A stretch of DNA of 29,055 nucleotides from JAAYDY01 sp964500225 (GCA_964500225.1 CAZCOA010000038.1:1-29055); one strand, 5' to 3'. Positions 15,710 through 23,987 are shown, counted from the first letter of the stretch. A program made the numbers and translations. The notes: a model not told the origin generated them from the letters alone.

Positions 15710-17041
15710 ATGAGCAAAATTACCGGTGCCATGTTGAAGCACGTCAAGATCGTTTCCACGCAGACGGCGCCCACGGTGACCGAGACCCGCGTCACGGGTC
15801 CGCTGGGTGTCAAATTGGTGAAGATGACCACCCGCGTCGTGGACGGCAACAAGATCGCCTGCGACGTGGAGGGCCCCGCCGCGGCGCACGTACAGCCCAT
15901 GGTGGACCGGTTCCTGTCGGTCATCAACCGCCTCAAGGTCATCGGCACGGTGGACGGGCGGCTCGTGTACAACCTGTACAACCCGCCGATGCCAAGCCCG
16001 GCGGCCCTGCGACCGTTCGAACGCAAGCTGCGCAGCCAGGCGCTCGGCTACGTCCTCCCGGCCACGGCCACACTGTCGGTCACGCCGCACTGCCCGTGCA
16101 AATGTGTTCACTGTTCGGCCGACCGGTTCGTAACGCCACAAGGGCAGATGCTTTCGACCGAAGAGCTGGCTTCGGTGGTGGACCAGACGCTCGACCTGGG
16201 CGTGTGTACGCTCATTTTCACAGGCGGCGAGCCGATGGCCCGCAAAGACCTGTACGACCAGATCGCCCGCGTAGACAAGAACCGCGCCCACGTGATGATC
16301 TTCACGTGCGGGGCGTTCCTGAACGCCGAGAACGTCGCGCGGCTAAAGGAGGCAGGGCTGGGATCGATGAATGTGTCGATCGACTCGGACCGCCCCCAGG
16401 AGCACGACGAGTTCCGTCGCCGCCCCGGCACGTTCAAGCAGGCCGTCGAAGGCGCCCGCATGGCCCGTGAGGCCGGGATCATGGTCGGCGTCTCCACCTA
16501 TGCCACCCACGAGAACATCACCAGCGGCCGGCTGGAGCACCTGATTCAGATCGCCCGCGACGAGGGATTCCATGAGATCACGATCTTCGACTGCGTGCCG
16601 ACCGGCAAGTTTTTGCGCCGGGGCGATCTCGTGCTCGGCCGCAAAGACATCGAAGCCGTCCGGGCCCTGGCCGACAAATACAACCGCGACAGTGCCCCCT
16701 TCGGCGTCACCGCCCAGGCCAAGGCCAATGCCCCCGACGGCGGCGGGTGCTTCGGCAGCTTCAGCCAGTTCTACATGACTTGCTACGGCGACATCGACCC
16801 GTGCGACTTCAATCCGGTGAGCTTCGGCAACGTGCGCAACACGCCGCTGGCGGAGATCTGGAAGAAGATGGTCTCGCACCCGGAGTTCTGCGGCCACCGG
16901 ATGTCGTGCCGCATGCAATCGCAGCGTTACCGCCGCATGTACATCGACCCGCTGACGGACGACGAAGTGCTGCCGGTGCTCATCGACCGTCTGCCTGGCG
17001 ACGGCACGATCCTGCCCAAGGAAGAGGTCGCGGCGAAATAG
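15710..17041 (+). CDS. radical SAM / SPASM-domain protein of unknown substrate
   Basis: 443 aa. Radical SAM enzymes cleave S-adenosylmethionine at a [4Fe-4S] cluster to start radical chemistry. The cluster motif CxxxCxxC is Cys128, Cys132, Cys135 (HCPCKCVHCSA), with GGEP at 173-175 region and a barrel to about 330. The C-terminal part holds Cys347, Cys358, Cys365, Cys394 and Cys400, including a TCYGDIDPCDFNPVSFGN stretch, as in SPASM/twitch domains that bind further Fe-S clusters. Residues 1-110 precede the radical SAM core and match no domain I recognise. AGGAG (15700-15704) precedes the ATG. It is a single-gene unit between the lipid A operon and malate dehydrogenase. No small peptide substrate gene is evident nearby, so a peptide-modifying role is not supported; the substrate is unknown. 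Confidence 0.85.
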   Translation: MSKITGAMLKHVKIVSTQTAPTVTETRVTGPLGVKLVKMTTRVVDGNKIACDVEGPAAAHVQPMVDRFLSVINRLKVIGTVDGRLVYNLYNPPMPSPAALRPFERKLRSQALGYVLPATATLSVTPHCPCKCVHCSADRFVTPQGQMLSTEELASVVDQTLDLGVCTLIFTGGEPMARKDLYDQIARVDKNRAHVMIFTCGAFLNAENVARLKEAGLGSMNVSIDSDRPQEHDEFRRRPGTFKQAVEGARMAREAGIMVGVSTYATHENITSGRLEHLIQIARDEGFHEITIFDCVPTGKFLRRGDLVLGRKDIEAVRALADKYNRDSAPFGVTAQAKANAPDGGGCFGSFSQFYMTCYGDIDPCDFNPVSFGNVRNTPLAEIWKKMVSHPEFCGHRMSCRMQSQRYRRMYIDPLTDDEVLPVLIDRLPGDGTILPKEEVAAK

Positions 17042-17123
17042 TCGCCCGCACAGAGATTCCGTGCTTGGCCCGGCTCCTACCCCCCCCTCCTTTCTCCTCA
17101 AGGGAGTGGGGGCCGGCAATTTC

Positions 17124-17429
17124 TCACGCCGCATACGCTGCGCGGAGGCGTTTGGCCAGACCGGACACGAAGACACAGCCGAGCAGGCAGACTACCACGA
17201 TGAGTTTCATCAGACCGACCGAGACCATGAGCACGCGTTGGGCCGTCTCGTAGTCCATGCCCCAGACCGCAAGCACGAATCCCCGAAACGTCATGGAGAA
17301 CCTGAAGGCCAGAAACACCAGCCCTGTCAGGACCGTGAGGGCCACGGCAACGCCCAGGACCCGCCAGGCCGCCCCTGCCGCCGCAACAACACAATCGACA
17401 TGAGCCTTCTTCAGTTCGTCGATCTCCAT
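17124..17429 (-). CDS. small two-helix membrane protein
   Basis: 101 aa, not recognised. A polar N-terminus (MEIDELKKAHVDC) leads into a hydrophobic segment at about 22-45 (VLGVAVALTVLTGLVFLAF) and a second at about 65-90 (LMVSVGLMKLIVVVCLLGC), ending in a basic tail. A purine-rich GGGGAGGG lies upstream of the ATG. The gene starts 19 bases after the malate dehydrogenase stop on the same strand, so the two are probably co-transcribed. Codon use resembles the neighbours, supporting a real gene. No function is proposed. Confidence 0.6.
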   Translation of the reverse strand: MEIDELKKAHVDCVVAAAGAAWRVLGVAVALTVLTGLVFLAFRFSMTFRGFVLAVWGMDYETAQRVLMVSVGLMKLIVVVCLLGCVFVSGLAKRLRAAYAA

Positions 17430-17448
17430 CGCCCTGCCCTCCCCACGG

Positions 17449-18378
17449 TTAGAGCTTGATCGAGGCCACGAGTTGCCGCACGTGATGGGTACTGGCATCG
17501 AAGGCGGCGCGCTCGGCGGCGTCGAGTTCGACCTCGATGATCTGCTCAACGCCGTCGGCGCCGAGTTTCACAGGCACGCCGACGTAGTAGCCGCCCACGC
17601 CGTATTCTTTCTGGCAGAAGGCGGCGCAGGGCATGATCCGTTTCTTGTCGCGGACGATGGCCTCGGCCATCTCGACGGCCGCCAGACTCGGGGCGTAGTA
17701 GGCGCTGCCGGTTTTCAGGAGGGCGACGATTTCCGCGCCGCCGTTGCGGGTACGCGCGACCAGTTCGTCGATCTTCGCCGCCGGCATCAACTGCGACAGC
17801 GGCACGCCGCCGACCGAACAGTAGCGAACGAGCGGCACCATCGAGTCGCCGTGACCGCCGAGCACCAGGGCGGTGACGTCCTCGACGCTGACGTTCAGCT
17901 CGGCCGCAATGAAGCAGCGGAACCGGGCCGAGTCGAGCACGCCGGCCATGCCGACAACGTGCCGATGGGCGAAGCCGCTGACCTCCTGGGCCACATACAC
18001 CATGGCGTCGAGTGGATTGGAAACGACGATCAGTTTGGCGGCCGGGCTGCGGCGGGCGACTTCCGCCGTCACCGACGAGACGATCTGGGTGTTCTTGATC
18101 AGCAGGTCGTCGCGGCTCATGCCGGGCTTGCGGGCCAGCCCGGCCGTGATGATGACCACCTCGCTGCCGGCGGTGGCGTCGTAGTCGTTCGCCCCGACGA
18201 CTGTCACGTCCCACCCGGCCACGGGCATCGCCTGGGCCAGGTCGAGGGCCTTTCCCTGCGGCATGCCTTCAACCACATCCACCAGGACCACGTCGCCCAG
18301 TTCCTTCGCAGCCGCCCAGTGGGCGCATGTGGCTCCAACATTGCCGGCGCCGATCACGCTGATCTTCGGTCGTTTCAC
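17449..18378 (-). CDS. mdh: malate dehydrogenase (LDH-like, NAD-dependent)
   Basis: 309 aa. It interconverts malate and oxaloacetate with NAD. The Rossmann start is VIGAGNVGATCAH, with Asp34 after the second strand favouring NAD over NADP. The substrate loop reads ARKPGMSRDDL with Arg83 and Arg89, the arrangement of malate rather than lactate dehydrogenases; Arg152 and catalytic His176 (GGHGDSMVPL) complete the site. The GTG at 18378 has CGGAGA upstream and gives the standard N-terminus; upstream in-frame residues are Arg-rich and span the promoter, so they are probably not translated. A promoter with TATAAT lies at 18421-18448. Confidence 0.95.
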   Translation of the reverse strand: MKRPKISVIGAGNVGATCAHWAAAKELGDVVLVDVVEGMPQGKALDLAQAMPVAGWDVTVVGANDYDATAGSEVVIITAGLARKPGMSRDDLLIKNTQIVSSVTAEVARRSPAAKLIVVSNPLDAMVYVAQEVSGFAHRHVVGMAGVLDSARFRCFIAAELNVSVEDVTALVLGGHGDSMVPLVRYCSVGGVPLSQLMPAAKIDELVARTRNGGAEIVALLKTGSAYYAPSLAAVEMAEAIVRDKKRIMPCAAFCQKEYGVGGYYVGVPVKLGADGVEQIIEVELDAAERAAFDASTHHVRQLVASIKL

Positions 18379-18420
18379 TGCCTGTCTCCGTTTGTGTCGA
18401 TGGCCAGAAGAACCGGCGCG

Positions 18421-18448
18421 ATTATAGCCGCCGGCCATGCCAAGGCAA
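18421..18448 (-). promoter_or_regulatory. mdh: promoter of mdh
   Basis: Minus-strand TTGCCT (18443-18448) and perfect TATAAT (18421-18426), 16-base spacer. The start near 18414 leaves about 36 bases to the mdh GTG, separating it from the xer gene upstream. Confidence 0.6.
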
Positions 18449-18503
18449 GGCGGTTCCGGACATAGGCGGACGAGGGTTGCCGCCGCGCACGCCCGTGGCG
18501 TCG

Positions 18504-19403
18504 TCAGGCCCGAGGGTGGAACCGTTTGTGGATGGCCTTGAGGCGGTCCTGATCGATGTGGGTGTAGATTTGCGTCGTCGCGATATCGGCGTGTCCGAGC
18601 ATCTCTTGGACGCTTCGCAGGTCGGCGCCGCCGGCCAGCAGGTGCGTGGCGAAACTGTGACGCAGCGTGTGCGGCGACACGCGGGCGCTGAGGCCCACGC
18701 GGCGAGCGTACTTCTTGACGATGCGCCAGATGCTCTCGCGGCTCAAGCGGTTGCCGCTCTTGGTCAAGAACACATAACTGGTGACCTTTCCATGGGCCAG
18801 TCGCGGACGCTCGTCCTCGAGATAGCGACGAAGCACCTGGAGATCACGCTCCGCCATGGGCACGATACGTTCCTTGGATCCCTTGCCGAAGCACCGGACG
18901 TAACGGTACTCGAAGTTCACGTCCTCGACCTTCAGGGCGACGACTTCGCTCGCACGGGTGCCGGTGGCGTACATCGTGGCCAGGATCGCCCTGTCCCGCA
19001 GGCCCATGCGCTCGGACTCCTGCGGCGCGCCCAGCAGGCGTTCCACCTCGGTCTTGTTCAGCAGGTCGGGCAACGTGTGCCAGATGCGCGGGCTGTCCAG
19101 AACAGCCGTGATGTCGCGACTGACACGCGATTCCACGACCAGAAAGCGGAAGAACATTTTGATGGCGACAAGGCTGCGGCTGATGGAGGTAACGGCCTGA
19201 CCGTCGTTCTTCTCCGCCGCCAGGAACCCTACCACGTCGTCCGAGGTAACCCGCTCGGGATGTTCCAGGTGCTCGTCGCCCAGGAAACGGCCGAACTTGA
19301 CCAGATCGCTGCGATAGGCAAGTATGGTGTTGGGGCTCAGGCCGCACTCCACGGTCATGTAGTCGATGAACCCATCCACGGGCGACAATGCGGTCTGAAT
19401 CAC
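18504..19403 (-). CDS. xerD: tyrosine recombinase, XerC/XerD type
   Basis: 299 aa, the usual Xer length. Such enzymes resolve chromosome dimers at dif. The N-terminal SAM-like DNA-binding domain (about 1-95) precedes the catalytic domain, which has all expected residues: Arg150 (ATGTRASEV), a Lys in GKGSKER (174-177), His245 and Arg248 (SPHTLRHSFATHLL), His271 (LGHADIATTQIYTH) and the nucleophile Tyr280. It ends with the C-terminal HKRFHPRA typical of XerD. GTG 19403 was chosen because GGGGT lies a few bases upstream and gives normal length; an open frame extends to 19460. No integron or mobile element surrounds it, so a housekeeping role is likelier than integrase. XerC versus XerD cannot be fixed from this alone. 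Confidence 0.9.
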   Translation of the reverse strand: MIQTALSPVDGFIDYMTVECGLSPNTILAYRSDLVKFGRFLGDEHLEHPERVTSDDVVGFLAAEKNDGQAVTSISRSLVAIKMFFRFLVVESRVSRDITAVLDSPRIWHTLPDLLNKTEVERLLGAPQESERMGLRDRAILATMYATGTRASEVVALKVEDVNFEYRYVRCFGKGSKERIVPMAERDLQVLRRYLEDERPRLAHGKVTSYVFLTKSGNRLSRESIWRIVKKYARRVGLSARVSPHTLRHSFATHLLAGGADLRSVQEMLGHADIATTQIYTHIDQDRLKAIHKRFHPRA

Positions 19404-19665
19404 GCCACACCCCACAAAAAGCCGTGCATAGCCGCCGGACGCAGGACCGGGGCTCAACAAGATCTGACGTCTTCAAACATCGGCCGGACCGGGCATGCTG
19501 CTTGAGGCAAAGCGTCCGATAAGTCGCCTGGACCTCCAACGACGGCGCCGCCGCGGTCGCGGGCCGGAGACTTGGCCTGGCGGGAACGTCTGGATTTCCA
19601 ACCCGCCGCAATGTAGTCTGATCGGTGTCACAGACAACCGGAACAAGGCGGAAAGGAGATAACCG

Positions 19666-20175
19666 ATGAACGTGATGGAAGCCATCTCACGACGCCGCAG
19701 CATCCGCGCGTACACGGATGAGCCGGTGAGCCCGGAGCATCTGCGTCAGGTACTGGAGGCCGGTCGCCTGGCCCCCAGCGGCAGCAATCGGCAGGAATGG
19801 GTGTTCGTGGTGGTTCGCGATGCGGCCCGGCGCAAGCAACTGGCCGAAGCGTGTCATCGTCAGAAGTTCATCGCCCAGACGCCGGTGGTCATCGTCGCCT
19901 GCGCCACCGACCCCAAACGCACCATGAGTAGCGGCCTCCAGGGCGCCGCCGTGGACACAACGATTGCGGTGGACCATATGACTTTGGCCGCCACAGAGCT
20001 GGGACTCGGAACGTGCTGGATCGGCGCCTTCGATGCCGCCGCCGTCGGCAAGGTCATTGGCCTGCCCGCCGGGATGGCCGTGACGCACGTGCTGCCGCTG
20101 GGACATCCGGCCGAGTCGCCGACGGCTCGCCCGCGCAAGGCACTCGAAGACATTGTGCGTTACGAGACATACTGA
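19666..20175 (+). CDS. nitroreductase-family FMN protein
   Basis: 169 aa, a short member of the family. These flavoproteins reduce nitro groups, quinones or other substrates with NAD(P)H, usually as dimers. FMN-contact segments are visible: SRRRSIRAYTDEPV at the N-terminus, APSGSNRQEW (about 37-46) and GLGTCWIGAFD (about 111-121), with LPLGHPAE near the C-terminus. AAAGGAGAT precedes the ATG. It appears to stand alone, diverging from xer and 141 bases before the phosphatase/sulfatase-like gene. The natural substrate cannot be inferred. Confidence 0.9.
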   Translation: MNVMEAISRRRSIRAYTDEPVSPEHLRQVLEAGRLAPSGSNRQEWVFVVVRDAARRKQLAEACHRQKFIAQTPVVIVACATDPKRTMSSGLQGAAVDTTIAVDHMTLAATELGLGTCWIGAFDAAAVGKVIGLPAGMAVTHVLPLGHPAESPTARPRKALEDIVRYETY

Positions 20176-20259
20176 GACGCCCCGAGACGGCTCTGCCGCG
20201 GGAAATTCCTTGTCGTCGGGCCGTTTGGCAACTTACCATATCCTTGGTGAAGCATCGCT

Positions 20260-20276
20260 CATGCCGTGCGGGCATG
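20260..20276 (+). repeat. small hairpin upstream of the sulfatase-fold gene
   Basis: CATGCC (20260-20265) and GGCATG (20271-20276) form a 6-bp stem with a 5-base loop, with no T-run after it. It lies 40 bases before the start codon of the next gene. Function unknown. Confidence 0.3.
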
Positions 20277-20316
20277 CCGGCACGCGTATCCCAGGTGGAC
20301 GTACTGAGACCGACAG

Positions 20317-22518
20317 ATGAGTACGCAGGAAACATCCTCGACGAGGTCGCAGAAACCGTACGGATGGTTGCGGTCTCTCCTGGGCTCCATCGGCATGGCC
20401 GAGGCCATCGTCCTGATCATTTACGGCCTGTGCACCGCGCGTCTGGTGATCCGGGCCCGGACTGCCGCTCCCAAAACCATGGAGGAAATCACCAGCCGGT
20501 TTCTCCCCTATGCCGTCATGGAATCGGCCTTGATCCTGCTCGGATACGTCATCATCGGCCTGGCTCTGGGCATCTTCGCGTGGCTCATGCTCTGGTCGCT
20601 CTGTTCGACGCTCGGACGTCCGATGACCCGGCGGCTGGTCCGCTGGGGCGCCCCGGTCTTGGTCCTGACGGTCCTGTTGCTCAAGACCGTTTCGTGTGCC
20701 GTCATCACCCCCCGCATCCTTGAAAACGTCTGCCGCACCAGTTTCGGCATCTGGCTTATCGGCGTCACGGGCGACGCGGTCAAACCCTGGATGTTGACCA
20801 CCGTACAGGTCGTCGGGCTGACGATCATTTGCCTTCTGGTCGTGGCGGGCGTGGCCCGATCGTTCCGCCACCTTCAGCGGCATGTGCGGCTCACGGTGAT
20901 CGCCCTGGCGGCGGTGCTGCCGATTCTGATCGCAGGACTGGGACTGATCGGCGTCCTGGAGCGGCTCCCGGCCGAGCCGCGCAACGACGGTCGCCCGAAC
21001 ATTCTCATCCTGGCCAGCGACGGTCTCCGCCCGGACCACCTGGGTGCCTACGGCTACGCGCGGCCGACGAGCCCGAATATCGACCAGCTCAGCCGCGAAG
21101 GCATACGGTTCGAAAACGTTTACGTGCCGCAGGCCAGGACCCTGCCGAGCCTGACCACGATCATGACCGGAACCTACCCGCACACCCACGGACAGCGCTA
21201 CACCTGGCCGCGCCAGCGACACATCGAGCTCACGCTGCCGACCCTGTGCCGCGAACTCAAGAAGAAGGGCTACGAATCGTATGTCCTGAGCGACTGGGCG
21301 GGCGGCGATTTCGCAAAAGTCGATTTCGGATTCGACGTCGTCGATGTGGGAGAAGAAGCCTGGAACATCCGAACGTGGATCGAGCAGGAAGCCTGCCGCG
21401 GGCATCCGCTGCTGGTGGCCTTCGGCGACAATCCGCTGGGGTTCAGTTTGTATCCGGGCATGAGGGGCATGCCGGTCACACCGTCGCCGCAATCGGTGAC
21501 CCAGGCGGCGGTCAACTGTCTCGAGGACACGGCCCGGCGACGGCAACCTTTCTTCATGATCGTCTTCTACAGCGAGACCCACCTGCCCTACTCGACATCG
21601 TACCCCTACTACCGCATGTTCTCGCAGCCGGGCTACGAAGGTCCGCACAAATTGAGCGTGAACATCGACAGCTACGAGCGTGTGGCCAGCGCCGGAGTCG
21701 ATGCCGGCACGTTCTTCGATCCGGTTCAGGTCAATGCCCTGTATGATGGAGCGATCCGCAGTTTCGACGACCAGGCGGGCGAAATCCTGGAATCGGTCCG
21801 CGAACTGAATCTGTGGGACGACACCGTGGTCATGGTCATGTCGGACCACGGGGAAGACCTGCTCGACACAGAGGACCGGTCGTGGGGACATGGCCGGTTC
21901 CTGTTCGGCGACGACTACGACAGCCGCATCCCGCTGATCATCTCCGATCCCCAGTGGCGAGGAAAGCCGCGGGTCATCCGCGAACTGATTAGTACGCTCG
22001 ATCTCATGCCGACGCTGCTGGAACGCGTGGGAGCAACCGTGCCGCCAACGTGCGAGGGCGAGTCGCTGATGGGTCTGATCCGCGGCGAACGGCAGGAGCG
22101 GCCGCGCGACGTGTTCGCCGAGAGCGGCGTGTTGCTGTGCGGCGACATGCAGGCTCGCGGCGATCACTACCTGAGCTATCCGCCCCTGGTGGACATGCTC
22201 GAAGTGACCGAGCCGGACACCGGACAGGTGGGTATCAAGCGCGAGTACCTGGACCTACTCGTCACGGCGCGGCAACGCATGATCCGGACGCCCGAGTGGA
22301 AACTGCTCTACACGCCGCTCAAGGAGAACCAGGGCGCGGAGTACCAACTGTTCGATCTGAAAGCCGATCCCCAGTGCCGACGGAACGTCGCCGCCCAGCA
22401 CCCGGACGTGCTAAACGACCTGAAGGCACGGTTGTGGCAATGGATGGAACGGGATCCCTTGCGCTGCCGCCAAGGCGAGCACATAGTCCGACGCCCCACC
22501 GCCGGCTCGTCATCGTAG
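20317..22518 (+). CDS. membrane-anchored alkaline-phosphatase/sulfatase-superfamily enzyme
   Basis: 733 aa, not assigned to a named gene. About five hydrophobic segments occupy the N-terminal 215 residues (roughly 27-46, 65-95, 110-130, 155-180, 190-213). The catalytic domain follows from about 227: NILILASDGLRPDHLGAYGY with metal-type Asp235, a nucleophile loop ARTLPSLTTIMTG, SETHLPY (His422) and SDHGEDL (Asp510, His511), with His525 further on. At the sulfatase position C/S-x-P-S-R this protein has T-L-P-S-L (Thr275-Leu279), so formylglycine cannot form. Thr is the nucleophile in lipoteichoic acid synthases and lipid A phosphoethanolamine transferases. A phosphotransferase or phosphodiesterase acting at the outer face of the inner membrane is therefore a better guess than sulfatase. 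The ATG has only a weak ribosome binding site. Confidence 0.8.
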   Translation: MSTQETSSTRSQKPYGWLRSLLGSIGMAEAIVLIIYGLCTARLVIRARTAAPKTMEEITSRFLPYAVMESALILLGYVIIGLALGIFAWLMLWSLCSTLGRPMTRRLVRWGAPVLVLTVLLLKTVSCAVITPRILENVCRTSFGIWLIGVTGDAVKPWMLTTVQVVGLTIICLLVVAGVARSFRHLQRHVRLTVIALAAVLPILIAGLGLIGVLERLPAEPRNDGRPNILILASDGLRPDHLGAYGYARPTSPNIDQLSREGIRFENVYVPQARTLPSLTTIMTGTYPHTHGQRYTWPRQRHIELTLPTLCRELKKKGYESYVLSDWAGGDFAKVDFGFDVVDVGEEAWNIRTWIEQEACRGHPLLVAFGDNPLGFSLYPGMRGMPVTPSPQSVTQAAVNCLEDTARRRQPFFMIVFYSETHLPYSTSYPYYRMFSQPGYEGPHKLSVNIDSYERVASAGVDAGTFFDPVQVNALYDGAIRSFDDQAGEILESVRELNLWDDTVVMVMSDHGEDLLDTEDRSWGHGRFLFGDDYDSRIPLIISDPQWRGKPRVIRELISTLDLMPTLLERVGATVPPTCEGESLMGLIRGERQERPRDVFAESGVLLCGDMQARGDHYLSYPPLVDMLEVTEPDTGQVGIKREYLDLLVTARQRMIRTPEWKLLYTPLKENQGAEYQLFDLKADPQCRRNVAAQHPDVLNDLKARLWQWMERDPLRCRQGEHIVRRPTAGSSS

Positions 22519-22707
22519 CGTTAGCCCACTGACCAAGCCTGAGAACGAACAGCGAACATACGTTCCTGGAGGTTGCCGATCCCAGCGCGGCAGCCCTTCG
22601 CCATCCCATCCCAACCCATCCCACCGACTGCCCCTCTTCAGCGCTGCCAAGAAAGGTCGGCTGCCGATTTCCATGGGAGGCCGCCACCGCGCACGTCCCA
22701 TCGCAGT

Positions 22708-23010
22708 TCAGCGCTCGAACCTCTTGCGAATGCTCTGCCCGATGCAGTTCAAAAAGTCGGGTATGCAAGACATCGCCACTTCGTAATAGACGTTCAGCCC
22801 CCGTTTGTTCGCATTGAGGATGCCCGCGCGCTTGAGGATCGCCAAGTGCCTGGACACATTCGAAGGATCGACGCCGAAATGCTCGATAATCTCGGACACA
22901 GAACGTTCTTTCTGTTTCAGGTAGCCGACAATCTCGATGCGCAGCGGATGCCCGAGCGCTTTGACGACATCGGCCTGAAAGGTAACGAGTTCGTTGGACA
23001 GCGAAGCCAT
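22708..23010 (-). CDS. ArsR-family winged-helix transcriptional regulator
   Basis: 100 aa, typical for ArsR/SmtB repressors, which dimerise and leave DNA when they bind metal or are modified at cysteines. FQADVVKALGHPLRIEIVGYL is the family start, the recognition helix is about 48-61 (DPSNVSRHLAILKRAG), and a beta wing follows (GLNVYYEV). Cys82 and Cys89 lie in the C-terminal helix, where some members place sensing residues; the classic ELCVCDL-type site of ArsR is absent. ATG 23010 has AGGGAG 9 bases upstream; the upstream open frame to 23283 is not convincing. It lies 227 bases after the siroheme reductase gene on the same strand, so regulating that gene is a reasonable guess. Confidence 0.88.
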   Translation of the reverse strand: MASLSNELVTFQADVVKALGHPLRIEIVGYLKQKERSVSEIIEHFGVDPSNVSRHLAILKRAGILNANKRGLNVYYEVAMSCIPDFLNCIGQSIRKRFER

Positions 23011-23045
23011 GGATTGTCTCTCCCTGCTAGGTTTGTGGAATCCGT

Positions 23046-23075
23046 TAAATACAGACGTCCGCGACGTGTCCGCAA
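23046..23075 (-). promoter_or_regulatory. possible promoter of the ArsR-type gene
   Basis: Minus-strand TTGCGG (23070-23075) and TATTTA (23046-23051), 18-base spacer, about 35 bases before the start codon. The match is only fair. Confidence 0.3.
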
Positions 23076-23237
23076 CCGGGCGACACACCGGCCACGACAC
23101 GGCCGGAAAAACCCAATTCGTAAGTAAAGGAAACCGCGCCGCCTCCCCGCAGCACCCCAGGAAACGGGCGGCACAGGCAGCATCGTCGTCGGGCGGCACG
23201 CTGCACGCCGGACATGCCCGCCGATTTGCGACATGAT

Positions 23238-23936
23238 TTACAACGGTGTTTTTCCGAGGACTGCCTCCACAAAGGGTTCCCATCCAGCGCGATCAATCAG
23301 CCGACCGAGACGGTCCCGGTGCTGAGCGTTCTTGGCGAAGAACTGGACGATACGGTCCACAATCGCCAGGACTTCGTCGGCCGACTCGACCGAGACCAGT
23401 TCACGTCCCATCCTCGGACGAGGCCCGAGGCAACCGCCCACCAGAATCTTCCAGTGGCGCGGCGCGCCCTGAATGCCGATGTCACGAACCGGCGCCGCAG
23501 CGCAATTCATCGGGCATCCGGCCACGGCAAACTTGAACTTGCCAGGCAACTCCATCCCGTGGTACTTCTCGTCGAGCTTCAAGCCCAGGCCCATCGAATC
23601 CTGTTGCCCGAGCTTGCAGAACGTCGTCCCCGGACACATTTCAACACTGCGAACGCACAGGCCGATGGCCGCCCCCGGCTTCATTTTCAGTTCGGACCAG
23701 ACCTGGTCCAACTGTTCTTCCTTGAAACCGATAATAGCAATCCGCTGCGCCCCGGTGATTTTCATCGCCTGGATGTCGTAGCGGTCAAACAAACCAGCAT
23801 ATCGAAGCAGGATCTCTTTGGTCAGAAGCCCCCCTGGCAGGTGCGGCGCGATGGCATACGTCTGCCGATCCCGCTGAATGATTGCTCCTTTCTCAGGCAG
23901 ATCCTTTTTTTTGTCCCCTCCCGTATCCGTGCTCAT
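23238..23936 (-). CDS. small single-module siroheme sulfite/nitrite reductase-like protein
   Basis: 232 aa. It has one ferredoxin-like half-domain (about 27-85) and one siroheme/[4Fe-4S] domain. The cluster-siroheme cysteines are Cys101 and Cys107 (CPGTTFC) and Cys141 and Cys145 (GCPMNC), the Cx5C...Cx3C pattern of sulfite and nitrite reductases. Full assimilatory enzymes carry two such modules (about 550 aa); this size matches the low-molecular-weight assimilatory-type sulfite reductases described from sulfate reducers and methanogens. Whether it acts on sulfite, nitrite or something else cannot be told. ATG 23936 has GGGAG close upstream. An A8 run on the coding strand (23905-23912) encodes Lys-Lys-Lys early in the protein. 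Its promoter and a palindrome lie just upstream. Confidence 0.85.
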   Translation of the reverse strand: MSTDTGGDKKKDLPEKGAIIQRDRQTYAIAPHLPGGLLTKEILLRYAGLFDRYDIQAMKITGAQRIAIIGFKEEQLDQVWSELKMKPGAAIGLCVRSVEMCPGTTFCKLGQQDSMGLGLKLDEKYHGMELPGKFKFAVAGCPMNCAAAPVRDIGIQGAPRHWKILVGGCLGPRPRMGRELVSVESADEVLAIVDRIVQFFAKNAQHRDRLGRLIDRAGWEPFVEAVLGKTPL

Positions 23937-23973
23937 GTTCACTCCCGCATTTGCGGCAAAAACCACAATTCAT

Positions 23974-23987
23974 CACTAACGTTAATG
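23974..23987. promoter_or_regulatory. palindromic operator candidate
   Basis: CACTAACGTTAATG is a 14-base dyad with 12 symmetric positions and a perfect TAACGTTA core (23977-23984). It overlaps the edge of the -10 box and the expected start site of the siroheme protein gene, the place where a repressor would block transcription. Binding by the nearby ArsR-type protein is a guess. Confidence 0.45.

Noticed and set aside
15710..17041. Radical SAM gene as a peptide natural-product (RiPP) maturase
   Set aside because: No small precursor-like gene, transporter or protease is adjacent, so the idea has no support beyond the SPASM-like cysteines.
17042..17123. Possible terminator between the convergent radical SAM and small membrane protein genes
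   Set aside because: C-rich and G-rich stretches face each other, but no clean stem or T tract could be drawn.
18504..19403. The tyrosine recombinase as a sign of an integron or genomic island
   Set aside because: It has the length and motifs of housekeeping Xer, and no attachment repeats, cassette genes or tRNA boundary lie beside it.
20198..20212. The 15-base sequence GCGGGAAATTCCTTG occurs here and again at 24067-24081, both between genes
   Set aside because: One chance 15-base match is not surprising in 29 kb, the flanks differ, and the second copy overlaps a possible rpsU promoter box; too little to call a shared element.
20233..22167. A 644-codon open frame on the minus strand opposite the sulfatase-fold gene
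   Set aside because: Its sequence is low-complexity and charged, with no recognisable domain, while the plus strand has full catalytic motifs.
22605..22632. Short CCCAT-type tandem repeats in the gap after the sulfatase-fold gene
   Set aside because: Only a few imperfect copies in a C-rich stretch; no regular unit and no sign of function.
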